64,000 nucleotides of DNA from assembly GCA_036417435.1 (NCBI GenBank), contig CM070908.1, forward strand, positions 52,113,090-52,177,089, in the 5' to 3' direction. This document shows, piece after piece, positions 50,183-61,642 of this stretch; position 1 is the stretch's first letter; each line of letters opens with the position of its first letter. Source of the stretch: Inia geoffrensis (taxonomy: Eukaryota > Chordata > Mammalia > Artiodactyla > Iniidae). Made by a program: the position numbers and the translations under genes. The notes below the pieces were generated by a model that had not been told where the DNA came from, made no database searches, and saw nothing but the letters and a program-made list of their open reading frames with translations.

Positions 50183-52290
50183 CTATTTTCCCTTTTTAAT
50201 ATTATGTACTGGAAGCTAAAACCACTCACTGCAGAGTTAGCAAATCAACAGCAATTAGGTTAAGGCATCTACAAATAACAGTAGGAATGTACACAGGACA
50301 ATTTTCCAGGCACTTAACTAGAATTGACTTGGACCCAGATAGGTAGTGGGGAAAAGAGGAGAGTTATATTTTGTCTTTCTCCTCCATTCCCTACAGTGGG
50401 TATCAGGGTGGTGAACAGAAAAACAAGTGGGTTCTGCCACTTGGTAGTACTGTGAACGTGGGCAAATTGCTTAGCTCTCATTCATTCAACAAACAGGTGA
50501 TGGGGAAACAAGAAGTTGAGAAGCAGTCTCAAGGAAAATTCAAGTTGGAGGAGGTTGACAGCTGAAATCTAGGGATGATGCTGGGTTGTGATCTAGAGAG
50601 GGCAGCCAGAGCACATGGGAGATACTGTATAGGCATATAGCCACTGAGGGACCCACCAGACATTGAATTAATGCCAGAAGGGCATCCCTGCTCTGGGAAG
50701 ACTTGCATTATCTGCATCTTGTGTTACTAGGCCTGCCATCTGCTGTCTCAGTGCCTGTTTACTTTTTATGTCATCCATAAAAAAGGTGGTCAAGCTTGCT
50801 TTAATTTATTTTTTAAAAGTAGGAATAGGCTTGGGAGAATAATTAGAATTCCACTGTTTTTTGTCAGCATATTTTCTTGTCTACTGACTTTTAAGAGGGC
50901 CCTGCCAAATAGTCTGTGTAAGAGTAAATGAACAAATAAAAGGATTGCTCTGTAGCTATTTGGACTTGGTTTTTAAGGAACTTTATCTTCTTTCAGACGA
51001 AAAAATAAATTCTTAACTTCAGCTTCTCCAGATTCAACAAAAAATGCACCATGTGTGCCTGCAGAAGCAAAAAGGGGGAAAAGATGGAAAGAATGACTCA
51101 GCATTCAGGGGGAAAGGTTCTGTTATGTGAATAGAGGGCATTGTATGGATTGATTAGGTGGTGATGTTGACCAAATTATTAGGGGAAAAAATGGAGTAGT
51201 AGTAGGATCTTTTGAAATACTGCAGAGGAAAAGCTACGTATCGACATAGTATGTTAAAAATAATCCCTAAATGCCAAAGAAGTTGTCTAGCAAAATGATA
51301 CTCGCTTATCCAGAGGTCTTCCGTTCTTACTCCAAAATGTCCTTTTCATCAGTATAACTCTAATAATTCTTGAAATTTAAGATTACACGGGTCAAAATAA
51401 GTTCATTCACTTATGAAAAATCAACACATTATACAGAAGCCAAAGTATCCTTTGACTGCCAACTCTGTGAAAGACAAACCCTCACCCTAACCAGAGATAT
51501 CCACTGTTATGAGTTCAGTGGATACTATTCAGAAAAGAATGAGGCAGATCTATATGTTCTATTAATATAGAAGTCTCAACAAACAAAGTTACTGAGTATA
51601 CATTATACTGTTCTTGTAAAAAAATTAAAATACACTCGAGACAATACTATATTGTATCTATATATCTACAACATATCTATGTAGTTCTCTCTATTTATGT
51701 CTATACTATCTAAATCTAAATCTAAATCTCTACATCTAGTGAGTAGAAAAGGTTTAAAGGAATTTTCTCTTCTAGTCATGGTGAAATAGATTAGTTTCTT
51801 CTTGAGGATAAGGGACATTTAAAAAACCTGTGCAAAATTTGATAACATGTACTTAAAGGCATTAAGCACCCAATAAGATAGTGAGTGATTGTTAGACCCT
51901 GATCTGTGGAAGGGCAGGTGCTCAGAGATATCATAGAGATTAAGACCTTTTTCCCCCTGGGGGATTATTTACTCATTTTAGAGGGGGCTGCTGAGAGGAT
52001 GAGAAACTGAGTTGTTGTTTTCCTAGCCTTATCAGGCTAAGGACACTGGAAAATGACACACTGCAACCGTGAAGGGGTGTTTCTTTGCTTTGTGTTGGGA
52101 CCTCAATGCTTCACATTAGTGATAAGGTTATACAAAAAAAGGCTGGTTCTTGCAGAAATTGCAACTCAGCTTTGAATAATCTCAGTCATGAATTTGGTTT
52201 AAAGTGAACTCATGTTACTTGGGCATGCATGTGCCTACCAGAAATAAATATATGTTCTCTGGAGGAAGAATACTTCATTCTGGGGAACAC
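50183..52290. other. Intergenic AT-rich sequence, unassigned
   Basis: No exon or transposon recognised; a small (CTAAAT)n-like patch lies at 51708-51730. Confidence 0.45.
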
Positions 52291-52299
52291 ATTAGTCTA

Positions 52300-52800
52300 C
52301 AAACAATTTTGCAAGTAGATATCTGATCTACAATGAAAACAGGCACATGAGAGACAAAAAGGAAAAAAAAAACAATGAAAACCAGCAGAAACAACAGATG
52401 ATAAGAAGAGACCCCCAGAGAAACCAGATATTGGAGCTATCAGATTCAGACTTTAAAAAGCCTATTCATTATATTCAGGGAGATAAAAGACAAGTCTGAG
52501 AAATATGGCAGAGTACTAGAAACTATAAAAATGTAAAGTCTCCAACTAAAAATTATAATTGAAAAAAAAATAATGAATATTTTCAACAGAAGAGTAAACA
52601 TTGCTGAACAAAGATTTAGTGAACTGGAAGATATGTTGGAAGAAAATATCTAGAATGAAGCATAAAGAGACAAAAGGAAAAAAATATAAGATAAAAAAGA
52701 AAATAATAGATATAGAGAATTCTGTGTGAAGATCAATCATATGATACCTTAAGTGAGAGAAGGAAAAGAGAGGAAGAATGGGGCAGAAAAATATTTTAAG
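52300..52800 (+). repeat. Old L1 ORF1-region fragment
   Basis: CCAGATATTGGAGCTATCAG, GATAAAAGACAAGTCTGAG and GAACAAAGATTTAGTGAACTGG are typical of old L1 ORF1 sequence in sense. Confidence 0.6.
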
Positions 52801-52809
52801 AGATTATGG

Positions 52810-53033
52810 GGGACTTGCCTGGTGGTGCAGTGGTTAAGACTCCGAGCTCCCAATACAGGGGGCCCAGGTTCGATCCCTGGTCAGGGAGCTAGATCCCACA
52901 TGCATGCCACAACTAAGGAGCCTGCCACAACTAAGGAGCACACATGCTGCAACTAAGGAGCCTGTGAGCTGCAACTAAGGAGCCTGCCTGCTGCAACTAA
53001 GACCCGGCACAACCAAATGAAAAAAAAAGAGAG
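52810..53033 (+). mobile_element. CHR SINE with an expanded internal repeat
   Basis: An 11-bp TSD, AGAGATTATGG, lies at 52799-52809 and 53034-53044. The unit CAACTAAGGAG recurs four times between 52910 and 52985, more than in other copies here. The tail continues as (GA)n. Confidence 0.9.
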
Positions 53034-53077
53034 AGAGATTATGGCTGAGAGTTTTTCTCAGTTGATAAGATATCAAG

Positions 53078-53205
53078 GGGAGTTCCCTGGCAGTCCAGTG
53101 GTTAAGACTCTGCTCTTCCACTGCAGAGGACATGGGTTCAGACCCTGGTCAGGGAACTAAGATCCCACATGCTGTGTGGCACGGCCAAGAAATAATAAAA
53201 AAAAA
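53078..53205 (+). mobile_element. CHR SINE, short form
   Basis: A perfect 11-bp TSD, AAGATATCAAG, lies at 53067-53077 and 53206-53216. Confidence 0.92.
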
Positions 53206-53274
53206 AAGATATCAAGCCACAGATCCTAGAGGACAAACAAAGCCATGCAGGATAAACACAAAGAAAGCTATATC

Positions 53275-53572
53275 CTAACCCTAACTCCTAATGTGATGGT
53301 GTTAGTGGGATTAGTGCCCTTATAAAAGGGACCTCAGAGAGCTTTCTCACCCTCTACCCACCATGTGAGGATACAGTGAGAAGACAGCAGTCTGCAACCT
53401 GGAAGACAGCCCTCACTAGAACATGACTGTGCTGGCACCCTGATCTCAGATTTCTAGCCTCCACAACTAGAATAAGTAGAAATAAATTGTGAGAAATAAA
53501 TTTTTGTTGTTTATAAGCCAGTCAGTCTATAGTACTTTGTTGTAGCGCACCCAAACTGATGAAGAAGACAGT
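53275..53572 (+). mobile_element. MaLR LTR (MST/MLT1-type), internally deleted
   Basis: GGATTAGTGCCCTTATAAAAG, CCACCATGTGAGGATACAG, GAGAAATAAATTTTTGTTGT and TTATAAGCCAGTCAGTCTAT follow LTR order, with AATAAA present. The usual segment after the opening block is missing. Confidence 0.82.
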
Positions 53573-53613
53573 GGGGAGGAGGAACTATCAGCTAAAATTC
53601 GACTTTGAGGACT

Positions 53614-53682
53614 ACTTTCTTTTCTGTCGTCTTCTTATTATTATTATTTTGCCTGCACTGAGTGTTGCCAGGGAAGTCCAAA
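53614..53682 (-). mobile_element. 69-bp SINE relic between direct repeats
   Basis: The insert keeps a T-rich (TTA)n tail and the GCCAGGGAAGTCC terminus but almost no body. A perfect 13-bp TSD, GACTTTGAGGACT, flanks it at 53601-53613 and 53683-53695. Confidence 0.82.
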
Positions 53683-53769
53683 GACTTTGAGGACTTCTGA
53701 TGCTGACCAAGATGGAGTATGCCTCCTACAGTCTACCTGTGTTTTATTGCAGTAAAATACTGTTGACAG

Positions 53770-54110
53770 GGACTTCCCCAGTGGCCCAGTGGTAAAGAAT
53801 CTGGCTTCCAATGCAGAGGATGCAGGTTCGATCCCTGGTCAGGGAACCCACATGCTGCGGGGCAACTAAGCCCATGCGCCTCAACGCCAGAGCCCGGGTG
53901 TGACAAAAACTACAGAGCCCATGTGCTCTGGAACCCACATGCCGCAACTACAGAGCCCATGCGCTCTGGAGCCCATGTGCCACAATGAGAGAGAGAAAAC
54001 CCCCATGCCACAACTAGAGAGAAGCCCTCGTACTGTAGCAAAGATCCTGTGTGCTGCAACTAAGACGCAACGCAGCCAAATAAATAAATCAATAAATAAG
54101 AACTAAAAAA
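53770..54110 (+). mobile_element. CHR SINE, long form
   Basis: TSD AAATACTGT(T/G)GACAG at 53755-53769 and 54111-54125; complete body with AAATAAATAAATC tail. Confidence 0.92.
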
Positions 54111-54125
54111 AAATACTGTGGACAG

Positions 54126-54840
54126 AATAGAAAAAGCAAGTATCAGAGAACTCTGGGAAAGCACTGCACAAAATTCAATACACATTTAGTAAAACAAGAC
54201 AAAACAAAAAACCCCCAAACCTCCCAGAAAATTAGGAATAGAAGGAAAGTTCGTTAACTAAATAAAGCTATAAAATCTCTACAGCTAACATCATGCTTAA
54301 CGATGAGATATTGAATACTTTTCCCTATAACTCAGAAATCCCAGTCCTGATTATCTATCCAAGTGAGTTGAAAATTAACGTTCACACAAAAATCTGTATG
54401 TGAATGCTTTTAGCAGCTTTATTCGGAATTGTCAAAGACTGGAAACAACCCAGATGTCCTCCAACAGGTGAATGGATAAACAAAACTGGAGTATGTCCAC
54501 ACAATGGAATACTACTCAGCAGTAAAAGGAATGGATTATTGATTCACATAATGACATGGATGAATCTTAAATGCACTCTGCTAAGTGAAAAATCCAAAAG
54601 GCTATATACTGTATGATTCCATTTATATGACATTCTTAAAACGGCAAGACTATAGGGATGGAAAATAGATCAGTAGTTGCTAGGGGGTGGATGTGGGAGA
54701 AGAGGTTGACTATAAAAGGGTATAACGAGGGAATTTGGGGGATGATGGAACTGTTTTATATGGTTCTGTGGTAGATATACAATTTTATGTATTTGCCAAA
54801 AGCCATAGAACTATAAATCAAGAGGAGAAAATTTTACTGT
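54126..54840 (+). mobile_element. Old L1 3' end
   Basis: CCCAGATGTCCTCCAACAGG, ACACAATGGAATACTACTCAG and CTGTATGATTCCATTTATAT mark the ORF2 terminus and 3' UTR. Frames are broken. Confidence 0.75.
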
Positions 54841-55305
54841 GGGCAATTATTTTAAGTCAACCACCAACATGGAATTCAGAGTATGACAAATGAATCTAAT
54901 TGTATATAACATATTTATTATATTTGACATACCACACTGAATTGGGTGGGTAAAAAAAAGTTGCTTACCTGCATAACTTTGGAAAACAGTGTTTTGAATG
55001 AATACTGAAATACTCAAAGACAAAAAGAACTGTAGGAAGAACTATAGTTGGTAAATTTGTTTCTTACAGGGATGTGTATTCATAATCCTGAAACTATTTT
55101 ACATGTATACTAGAGTTGAAAAAATAAGTACATGTCTTGTAGATAATGATAACCAAGTTTCTCACTGCTGGAGAAAGAATTTACTGTATGCCAAGGAAGA
55201 ATGTCTGTGGTGCTAGACTGAAATCCAAAGCATCAGTATAAACTCATGGTTTCTTTTTATACATATACAGAGAGGTAACACAGAGTACATGGGTTAGCAC
55301 ACACA
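54841..55305. other. Intergenic sequence, unassigned
   Basis: No exon or transposon recognised. Confidence 0.4.
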
Positions 55306-55306
55306 C

Positions 55307-55655
55307 AGACATACCTCATTTTCACTTCGCTTTATTGTGAAGGTGTTCACAAATACTGCATTTTTTACCAATTGAAGTTTTGTGGCAACCCTGCATTGAG
55401 CTAGTTGCTCACTTCATGTTTCTGTGTTACATTTTGGTAATTCTCGGAATATCTCAAACCCTCCAACAAAAAGATTATGACTCACTGAAGGCTCAAATTA
55501 TGGTTAGCATTTGTTAATGATAAAGTACTTTAAAACTAAGGCATGTACATTGTTTCTTTAGACATACTGCTATTGCACAGTTAGACTACAGTATAGCATA
55601 AAAATAACTTTTATATGCATTGGGAAACCAGAAAATTCATGTGACTCACTTTATT
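55307..55655. mobile_element. Tigger1-like (TcMar) non-autonomous element, 3' edge lost
   Basis: It starts CAGACATACCTCATTTTCAC and continues with TTTGTGGCAACCCTGCATTG and CATTTTGGTAATTCTCGG. It ends with ACTTTTATATGCATTGGG and GTGACTCACTTTATT, matching remembered Tigger1 ends. The terminal inverted repeat at the right is not recognisable. Confidence 0.75.
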
Positions 55656-56004
55656 TCAATATTCACTTCATTTGTTACACTTGATTAACCAATGTATTAT
55701 TATTAACTAAAGTCCATAGCTTACATTAGGGTTCACTCTTTGTGTTGTATAGTTCTATGGGTTTGACAAATGTATGTCATGTATCCACCACTACAGTATC
55801 ATACAGAACAGTTACTGTTTTACTAATTCCCTGTGCTCCCCCCGTCTCTCTCCCTTCACCTCTTGAGTCCCTGGCAACCACTGATCTTTTTACTGTCTCT
55901 ACCTTTTGCAAAATGTCGTATACCTGGAGTAATATAGCATGTAACTTTTTCAGATTGGCTTCTTTTACTTAGAATAGACATTTAAGGCTTCTCCATGTCT
56001 TTTT

Positions 56005-56218
56005 TTTTTTTTTTTTTTTTTTTTTTGCGGTACGCGGGCCTCTCACTGCTATGGCCTCTCCCATTGCGGAGCACAGGCTCCGGACGTGCAGGCTCAGCGG
56101 CCATGGCTCACGGGCCCAGCCGCTCCGCGGCATGTGGGATCTTCCCGGACCGGGGCACGAATCCGTGTCCCCTGCATCGGCAGGCGGACTCTCAACCACT
56201 GTGCCACCAGGGAAGCCC
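56005..56218 (-). mobile_element. CHR SINE, compact form, young-looking
   Basis: A perfect 15-bp TSD, TCTCCATGTCTTTTT, lies at 55990-56004 and 56219-56233. The body is near consensus with a long T run. Confidence 0.93.
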
Positions 56219-56649
56219 TCTCCATGTCTTTTTATGATTTTTAACTCAATTATTTTTATGCTAACAATATTCCATTGAATGGTTGTACCACAGCTAATCT
56301 GTTGACCTACTGAAGTACATCTTGTTTGCTTCCAAATTTTGGCAATTATGAATAAAGCTGCTATAAACTTTGTATGCAGGTTTTTCTGTGGACGTAAGTT
56401 CTTGACTCATTTGAGTAAATTTGAGTAAATACCAAGGAGCACAAAATGCTGGGTCATATGGTAAGAGTGTATTTAGTTTTATAAAAAACTACTAACCTGT
56501 CTTCCAAAGTGGCTTTACTATTTTGCAATTCCCACCAGCAAAAAAATAACAGTTCCTCTTGCTTTACAACTTCACCAGTGTTTGGTACTGTCAGTGTTTT
56601 GGATTTTAGCCATTCTAATAGGTATGTAATGTTATTTCATTGTTATTTT

Positions 56650-56995
56650 TTAAAATTAATTGTATTTATTTTTGGCTGTGTTAGGTCTTCATTGCTGCAT
56701 ATGGGCTTTCTCTAGTTGTGGCGAGTGGGGGCTGCTCTTCCTTGCGATGCACGGGCTTCTCATTGCAATGGCTTCTCTTGTTGCAAAGCACGGGCTCTAG
56801 GCGCGCGGGCTTCAGTAGTTGCGGCACACGGGCTCAGTAGTTGTGGCTCGTGGGCTCTAGAGTGCAGGCTCAGTAGTTGTGGCACACGGGCTTAGCTGCT
56901 CCGTGGCATGTGGGATCTTCCCAGACCAGGGATCAAAGCCGTGTCCCCTGCATTGGCAGGTGGACTCTTCACCACTGTGCCACCAGGGAAGTCCC
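56650..56995 (-). mobile_element. CHR SINE, long form
   Basis: A perfect 17-bp TSD, TATTTCATTGTTATTTT, lies at 56633-56649 and 56996-57012. Confidence 0.93.
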
Positions 56996-57066
56996 TATTT
57001 CATTGTTATTTTAATTTGCAATTCCTGTATGATATATGATGTTGAGCAGCTTTTCTTTCTTTTTTT

Positions 57067-57612
57067 AAAAAAATAACTTGAACATTTTATTATCTAATTC
57101 CGGAGATGTTTGTCATACTTTAACTTGGTCTATAGAAGCAAATAAGGCACAGAAAACTTGAGTAGCTTAGTTTTAAAATTTCATCATTATAGAAGGGTAG
57201 TAGCCCCTATATCCAAGTACGTATTCATAATTCCATTTCTAGATTTCTGAAATACCAAAAGCTCTGAAAACCAAATGTTGTTTTTCTTTACTTTTGTTTT
57301 TTAAATGTTTAGTATGAAAACTAAGTTGGCAGCAAAACTTGACCCAAACAGACAGGGTAATTTTACTCCTCATTTATCACACTTACTGTGACCATTCATA
57401 TATTTCACTGCAGAAATATTAATTTGTTTAATTACAGGGGGCTGCCGCAGACCCCACTCAGAATATATATATACATACAGTATACTTTCAACAAACAAAA
57501 AAAATAAACATAGACACACTTTCTGAATTCTGAAAAGTATTAGTTTAGTTATAGTTAACAAACTTCACATATGAAAATTCATATTTAAAAAAATATAAAT
57601 TAAGAGGTGATT
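57067..57612 (-). other. Non-L1 segment with poly(A) signal, distal part (candidate 3' transduction or retrocopy 3' UTR)
   Basis: On the minus strand this ends in AATAAA at 57086-57091 about 20 bases before an A tail. No L1 or SINE motif is recognised. It continues at 59703-59870 beyond the twin-primed L1. I do not recognise a parent gene. It could be 3'-flanking DNA carried by the L1, or the 3' UTR of a processed mRNA. Confidence 0.55.
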
Positions 57613-59549
57613 TAAGGAGCCTCCATACAGTTCTCCATAGTGTCTGTACCAGTTTACATTCCCACCAAAAGTGTAGGGGGGTGTCCTTTTCTCCACACCC
57701 TCTCAAGCATTTGTAGTTTGTATGTAGATTTTTTGATGATGGCCATTCTGACCAGTGTGAGGTGATACCTCATCGTAGTTTTGGTTTGCATTTCTCTAAT
57801 AGTTAGTGATGTTGGGCTTCTTTTCATGTGCTTTTTAACCATCTGTATGTCTTTGGAGAAATGTGTATTTAGATTCTCCACCCATTTTTTGATTGGGTTG
57901 TTTGTTTGTTTGTTTGTTTTGATATTGAGCTGAATGAGTTGATGTATATTTTGGAGATTAATCCCTTGTCGGTTGCTCTGTTTGCAAATATTTTCTCCCA
58001 TTCTAAGAGTTGTCTTTTCGTTTTGTTTATGGTTTCCTTTGCTATGCAAAAGCTTTTAAGTTTAATTAGGTCCCATTTGTTTATTTTTGTTTTAATTTTC
58101 ATTACTCTAGGAAGTGGATCAAAAAAGATCTTGCTGAGATTTACATCAGAGTGTGTTCAGCCTGTGTTTTCCTCTAAGAGTTTTATAATCTCTGGCCTTA
58201 CATTTAGGTCTTTAATCCATTTTGAGTTTATTTTTATGTATGGTATTAGGGGGCGTTCTAATTTCATTCTTTTACATGTAGTTGTCCAGTTTTCCCAGAA
58301 CCACTTATTGAAGAGACTGTCTTTTCTCCATTGTATATTCTTGCCTCCTTTGTCATAGATTAGGTGACCATAGGTGCGTGGGTTTATCTCGGGGCTTTCT
58401 ATCCTGTTCCATTGATCTATATTTCTGTTTTTGTGCCAGTAGCCTACTGTTTTGATTACTGTAGCTTTGTAATATAGTCTGAAGTCAGGGAGCCTGATTC
58501 CAATAGTTCTGCGTTTTTTTTCTCAAGGTTGCTTTGCCTATTCAGGGTCTTTTGTGTTTCCATACAAATGGTGAAGTTTTTTGTTCTAATTCTGTGAAAA
58601 ATGCCATTGGTAATTTGATAGGGATTGCATTGAACCTGTAGATTGCTTTGGGTAGTATAGTCATTTTCACAATATTGATTCTTCCAATCTAAGAACATGG
58701 TATATCTCTCCATCTGTTTGTGTTATCTTTTATTTCTTTCATCGGAATCTTATAGTTTTCTGAGTACAGGTCTTTTGCCTCCTTAGGTAGGTATATTCCT
58801 AGGTATTTTATTCTTTTTGATGAGATGGTAAATGGGGTTGTTTCCTTGATTTCTCTTTCTCATTTTTCATTGTTAGTGTATAGGAATGCAAGAGATTTCT
58901 GTGTATTAATTTTGTATCTTGCAGCTTTACCAAATTCATTGATGAGCTCTAGTAGTCATCTTGTAGGGTTAGCATATGATCCAGCAATCCCACTTCTGGG
59001 CATATATCTGGAGAAAGCCATAATTCGAAAAGATATAATTATTTGATATAATACAAAAAGGCACATACACCCCAATGTTCATTGCAGCACTGTTTACAAT
59101 AGCCAGGACATGGAAGCAACCTAAATGTCCATCAACAGAGGAATGGATAAAGGAGATGTGGTACAGATATACAAGGGACTATTACTCAGCTATAGAAAAG
59201 AATGAAATAATGCCATTTGCAGCAACCTGGATGGATCTAGAGATTGTCATACTGAGAGAAGTAAGTCAGACAGAGAAAGACAAATATCATATGATATCAC
59301 TTATATGTGGAATTAAAAAAAAAAGGTACAGATGACCTTATCTACAAAACAGAAATAAAGATGTAGAAAATAAACTTAAGGTTACCAGGGGGTAAAGGGA
59401 GGAGGAGGGATAAATTGGAAGATTGAGATTGACATATACACACTACTGTATATAAAATAGATAACTAATAAGGACCTACTATATAGCACAAGGACTCTAC
59501 TAAATACTCTGTAATGGGCTATATAGGAAAAGAATCTTAAAAAAGGGTG

Positions 59550-59614
<65 letters not shown>

Positions 59615-59691
59615 AACAGATTCACTTTGCTATACACCTGAAACTAACACAACATTGTAAATCAACTATACTCCAATAAAAATTTTAAAAA
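57613..59691 (+). mobile_element. Twin-primed (5'-inverted) L1
   Basis: From 57613 to about 58960 L1 ORF2 is antisense; from about 58968 to the tail it is sense, ending CTCCAATAAAAATTTT plus A tail. The antisense part starts at GGAGCCTCCATACAG, and the sense part starts at CATATGATCCAGCAATCCC. These points lie about 23 bases apart in an intact L1, which is the expected geometry. A perfect 11-bp TSD, AAGAGGTGATT, lies at 57602-57612 and 59692-59702. The frame in the sense part (58975-59335) still reads [18 protein letters not shown] and EWIKEMWYRYTRDYYSAIEK. Confidence 0.9.
59549..59611. repeat. (AT)n microsatellite
   Basis: A pure AT run of about 31 units within the 3' UTR of the twin-primed L1. 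Confidence 0.97.
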
Positions 59692-59702
59692 AAGAGGTGA
59701 TT

Positions 59703-59870
59703 ACTTACTGTTCAACATGTAAGCATTTACCTAATCCCTCTGTTTTCAGAAAGGGGTCCTACCTGTTTTATCTTACCTCCTACTCCTCCCCAACTTGTTT
59801 TACCTTCTCCAGGTAATAAACATCCAGGCTTCTCTAACGGGTGGGCAGCTACCTGACTGTGTGGAGTTTG
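59703..59870 (-). other. Non-L1 segment, proximal part
   Basis: Continuation of 57067-57612 before the twin-primed L1 split it. It directly abuts the L1 3' end (CAATAAAA, A-rich linker 59871-59880). Confidence 0.5.
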
Positions 59871-61149
59871 TTCTTTTCTTTTTTATTGAAGTATAACTTA
59901 CTTACCATATTCTCAGGTGTACAACATAGTGATTCGATATTTTTTGTATATTACAAAGCAATCTAGTTACTGTTACCATACAAAGTTATTACAATGTTAC
60001 TATATTCCCCAAGCTGTACATTATATTCCTGTGATTTATTTATTTTACAACTTGAAATTTGTACCTCTTAATCTCCCTCACCTATTTCACTCATCCCCCC
60101 ACACCACTCGCCTCTGGCAGTCACTAGTTTGTTCTCTGTATCTATGACTCTGCTTCTGTTTGGTTATGGTAATGTTTTTTTAGATTCCTCATATAAGTGA
60201 TATCATACAGTATTTGTCTTTTTCTGTCTGACTTATTGTTTCACTTAGCATAATACTCTGCAGGTCTATCCATGTTGTCCCAAATGTCAAGATTTCATTC
60301 TTTTTTTTTAATAGCTGAGGAATATTCTATTCTCTCTATATACTACATGTTCTTTATCCATTCATCTGTTGATGGACACTTAGATTGCTTCCATATCTTG
60401 GCTATTGTAAATAATGTTTCAGTGAACGTAAGAGTGCATATATCTTTTCAAATTAGTGTTTTTGTTTCCTTCAGAAGAATACCCAGAAGTAGGATTGCTG
60501 GATCATATGGTAGTTCTATTTTTAATTTTTTGAGGGACCTCCATACTGTTTTCCACAGTGTCTGTACCAATTTACATTCCCGTTAACAGTGCAAAAGGGT
60601 TCCCTTTTCTCCACATCCTTGCCAGCACTTGTTATTTGTTGTCTTTTTGATAATAGCCATTCTGACAGGTGTGAGGTGATATCTCATTGTGGTTTTGCTT
60701 TATATTTTCCTGATGAGTAGTGATGTTGAGCATCGTTTCCTGTGCGTGTTGGCTGTCTGTATGTGTTATTTGGAAAAATGTCTATTCAGGTGCTCTGCCC
60801 GTTTTTTTTTTGTTGTTGTTTGTTTGTTTTTGTCTTAATTGGGTTGTTTGTTTTGTTGATGTTGAGTTGTATAAGTTCTTTGCATATTTTGGATATTAAC
60901 CCCTTATCAGATATATGTTTTGGAAACTCTTCTGGCCATTCAATAGGTGGTCTTTTCATTTTGTTGATAGTCTCTTTTGCTATGTGCTTTTCAGTTTAAT
61001 GTAGTCCCATTTGTTTATTTTTGCCTTTGTTTCCTTTGCCTAGGAAGACATATCCAAAAAACCATTACTAAGACCAATGACTAAGAGCTTACAGCCCATG
61101 TTTTTCTCTAGGAGTTTTATGGTTTCAGGCCTTATATTTAAGTTCTTTT

Positions 61150-61292
61150 AAAAATTTTTTTAAATTAATTAATTAATTATTTTTGCCACACTGCGTGGCT
61201 TGTGTGATTTTAGTTTCCCAACCAGGGACTGAACCTGGGCCCTTGGCAGTGAGAGCATGGAGTCCTAACCACTGGACTGCTAGGGAATTCCC
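61150..61292 (-). mobile_element. CHR SINE, short form
   Basis: AATTAATTAATTATTTTTGCC to GCTAGGGAATTCCC, inserted in the composite L1's ORF2; flanks TTTAAGTTCTTTT / CTTAAGTCTTTAA. Confidence 0.85.
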
Positions 61293-61642
61293 TTAAGTCT
61301 TTAATCCATTTTGAGTTTTTTTTTTTTTTGTATGGTGTGAGAGAGTAGTCCAGTTTGATTCTTTTGTATGTATCTGTCCAGTTTCCCCACCACCATTTAT
61401 TGAAGAAGTTCTCATTTTCTCATTGTATATTCTTGACTCCTTTGTTGTAGGGCAAGTTATTAATTTCCCGTATAAGTGTGGGTTCATTTCTGGGCTCTCT
61501 GTTGTGTTCCATTGATCTATGTGTCTGTATTTGTCTGGTACCATACTGTTTTGATCACTGTAGCTTTGTAGTGTAGTTTGAAACCAGGGAGCATGATTCC
61601 TACAGCTTTGTTCTTCTTTCTCAAGATTGTTTTGGCTATTTG

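Larger units (their letters stand above)
55660..57055 (-). mobile_element. Old L1 3' part, antisense on plus (host of later insertions)
   Basis: From the L1 3' UTR (TTAGGGTTCACTCTTTGTG) into ORF2 (TTTGGCAATTATGAATAAAG; GATGTTGAGCAGC). It stops at 57055 and its continuation (ATATGCTATTTGCCATCTG) is found at 63000, so 57056-62985 is a later insertion. SINEs sit at 56005-56218 and 56650-56995. Confidence 0.78.

Noticed and set aside
53275..53292. Telomere-like CTAACCCTAACTCC
   Set aside because: Only two units, and it is the usual opening of a MaLR LTR.
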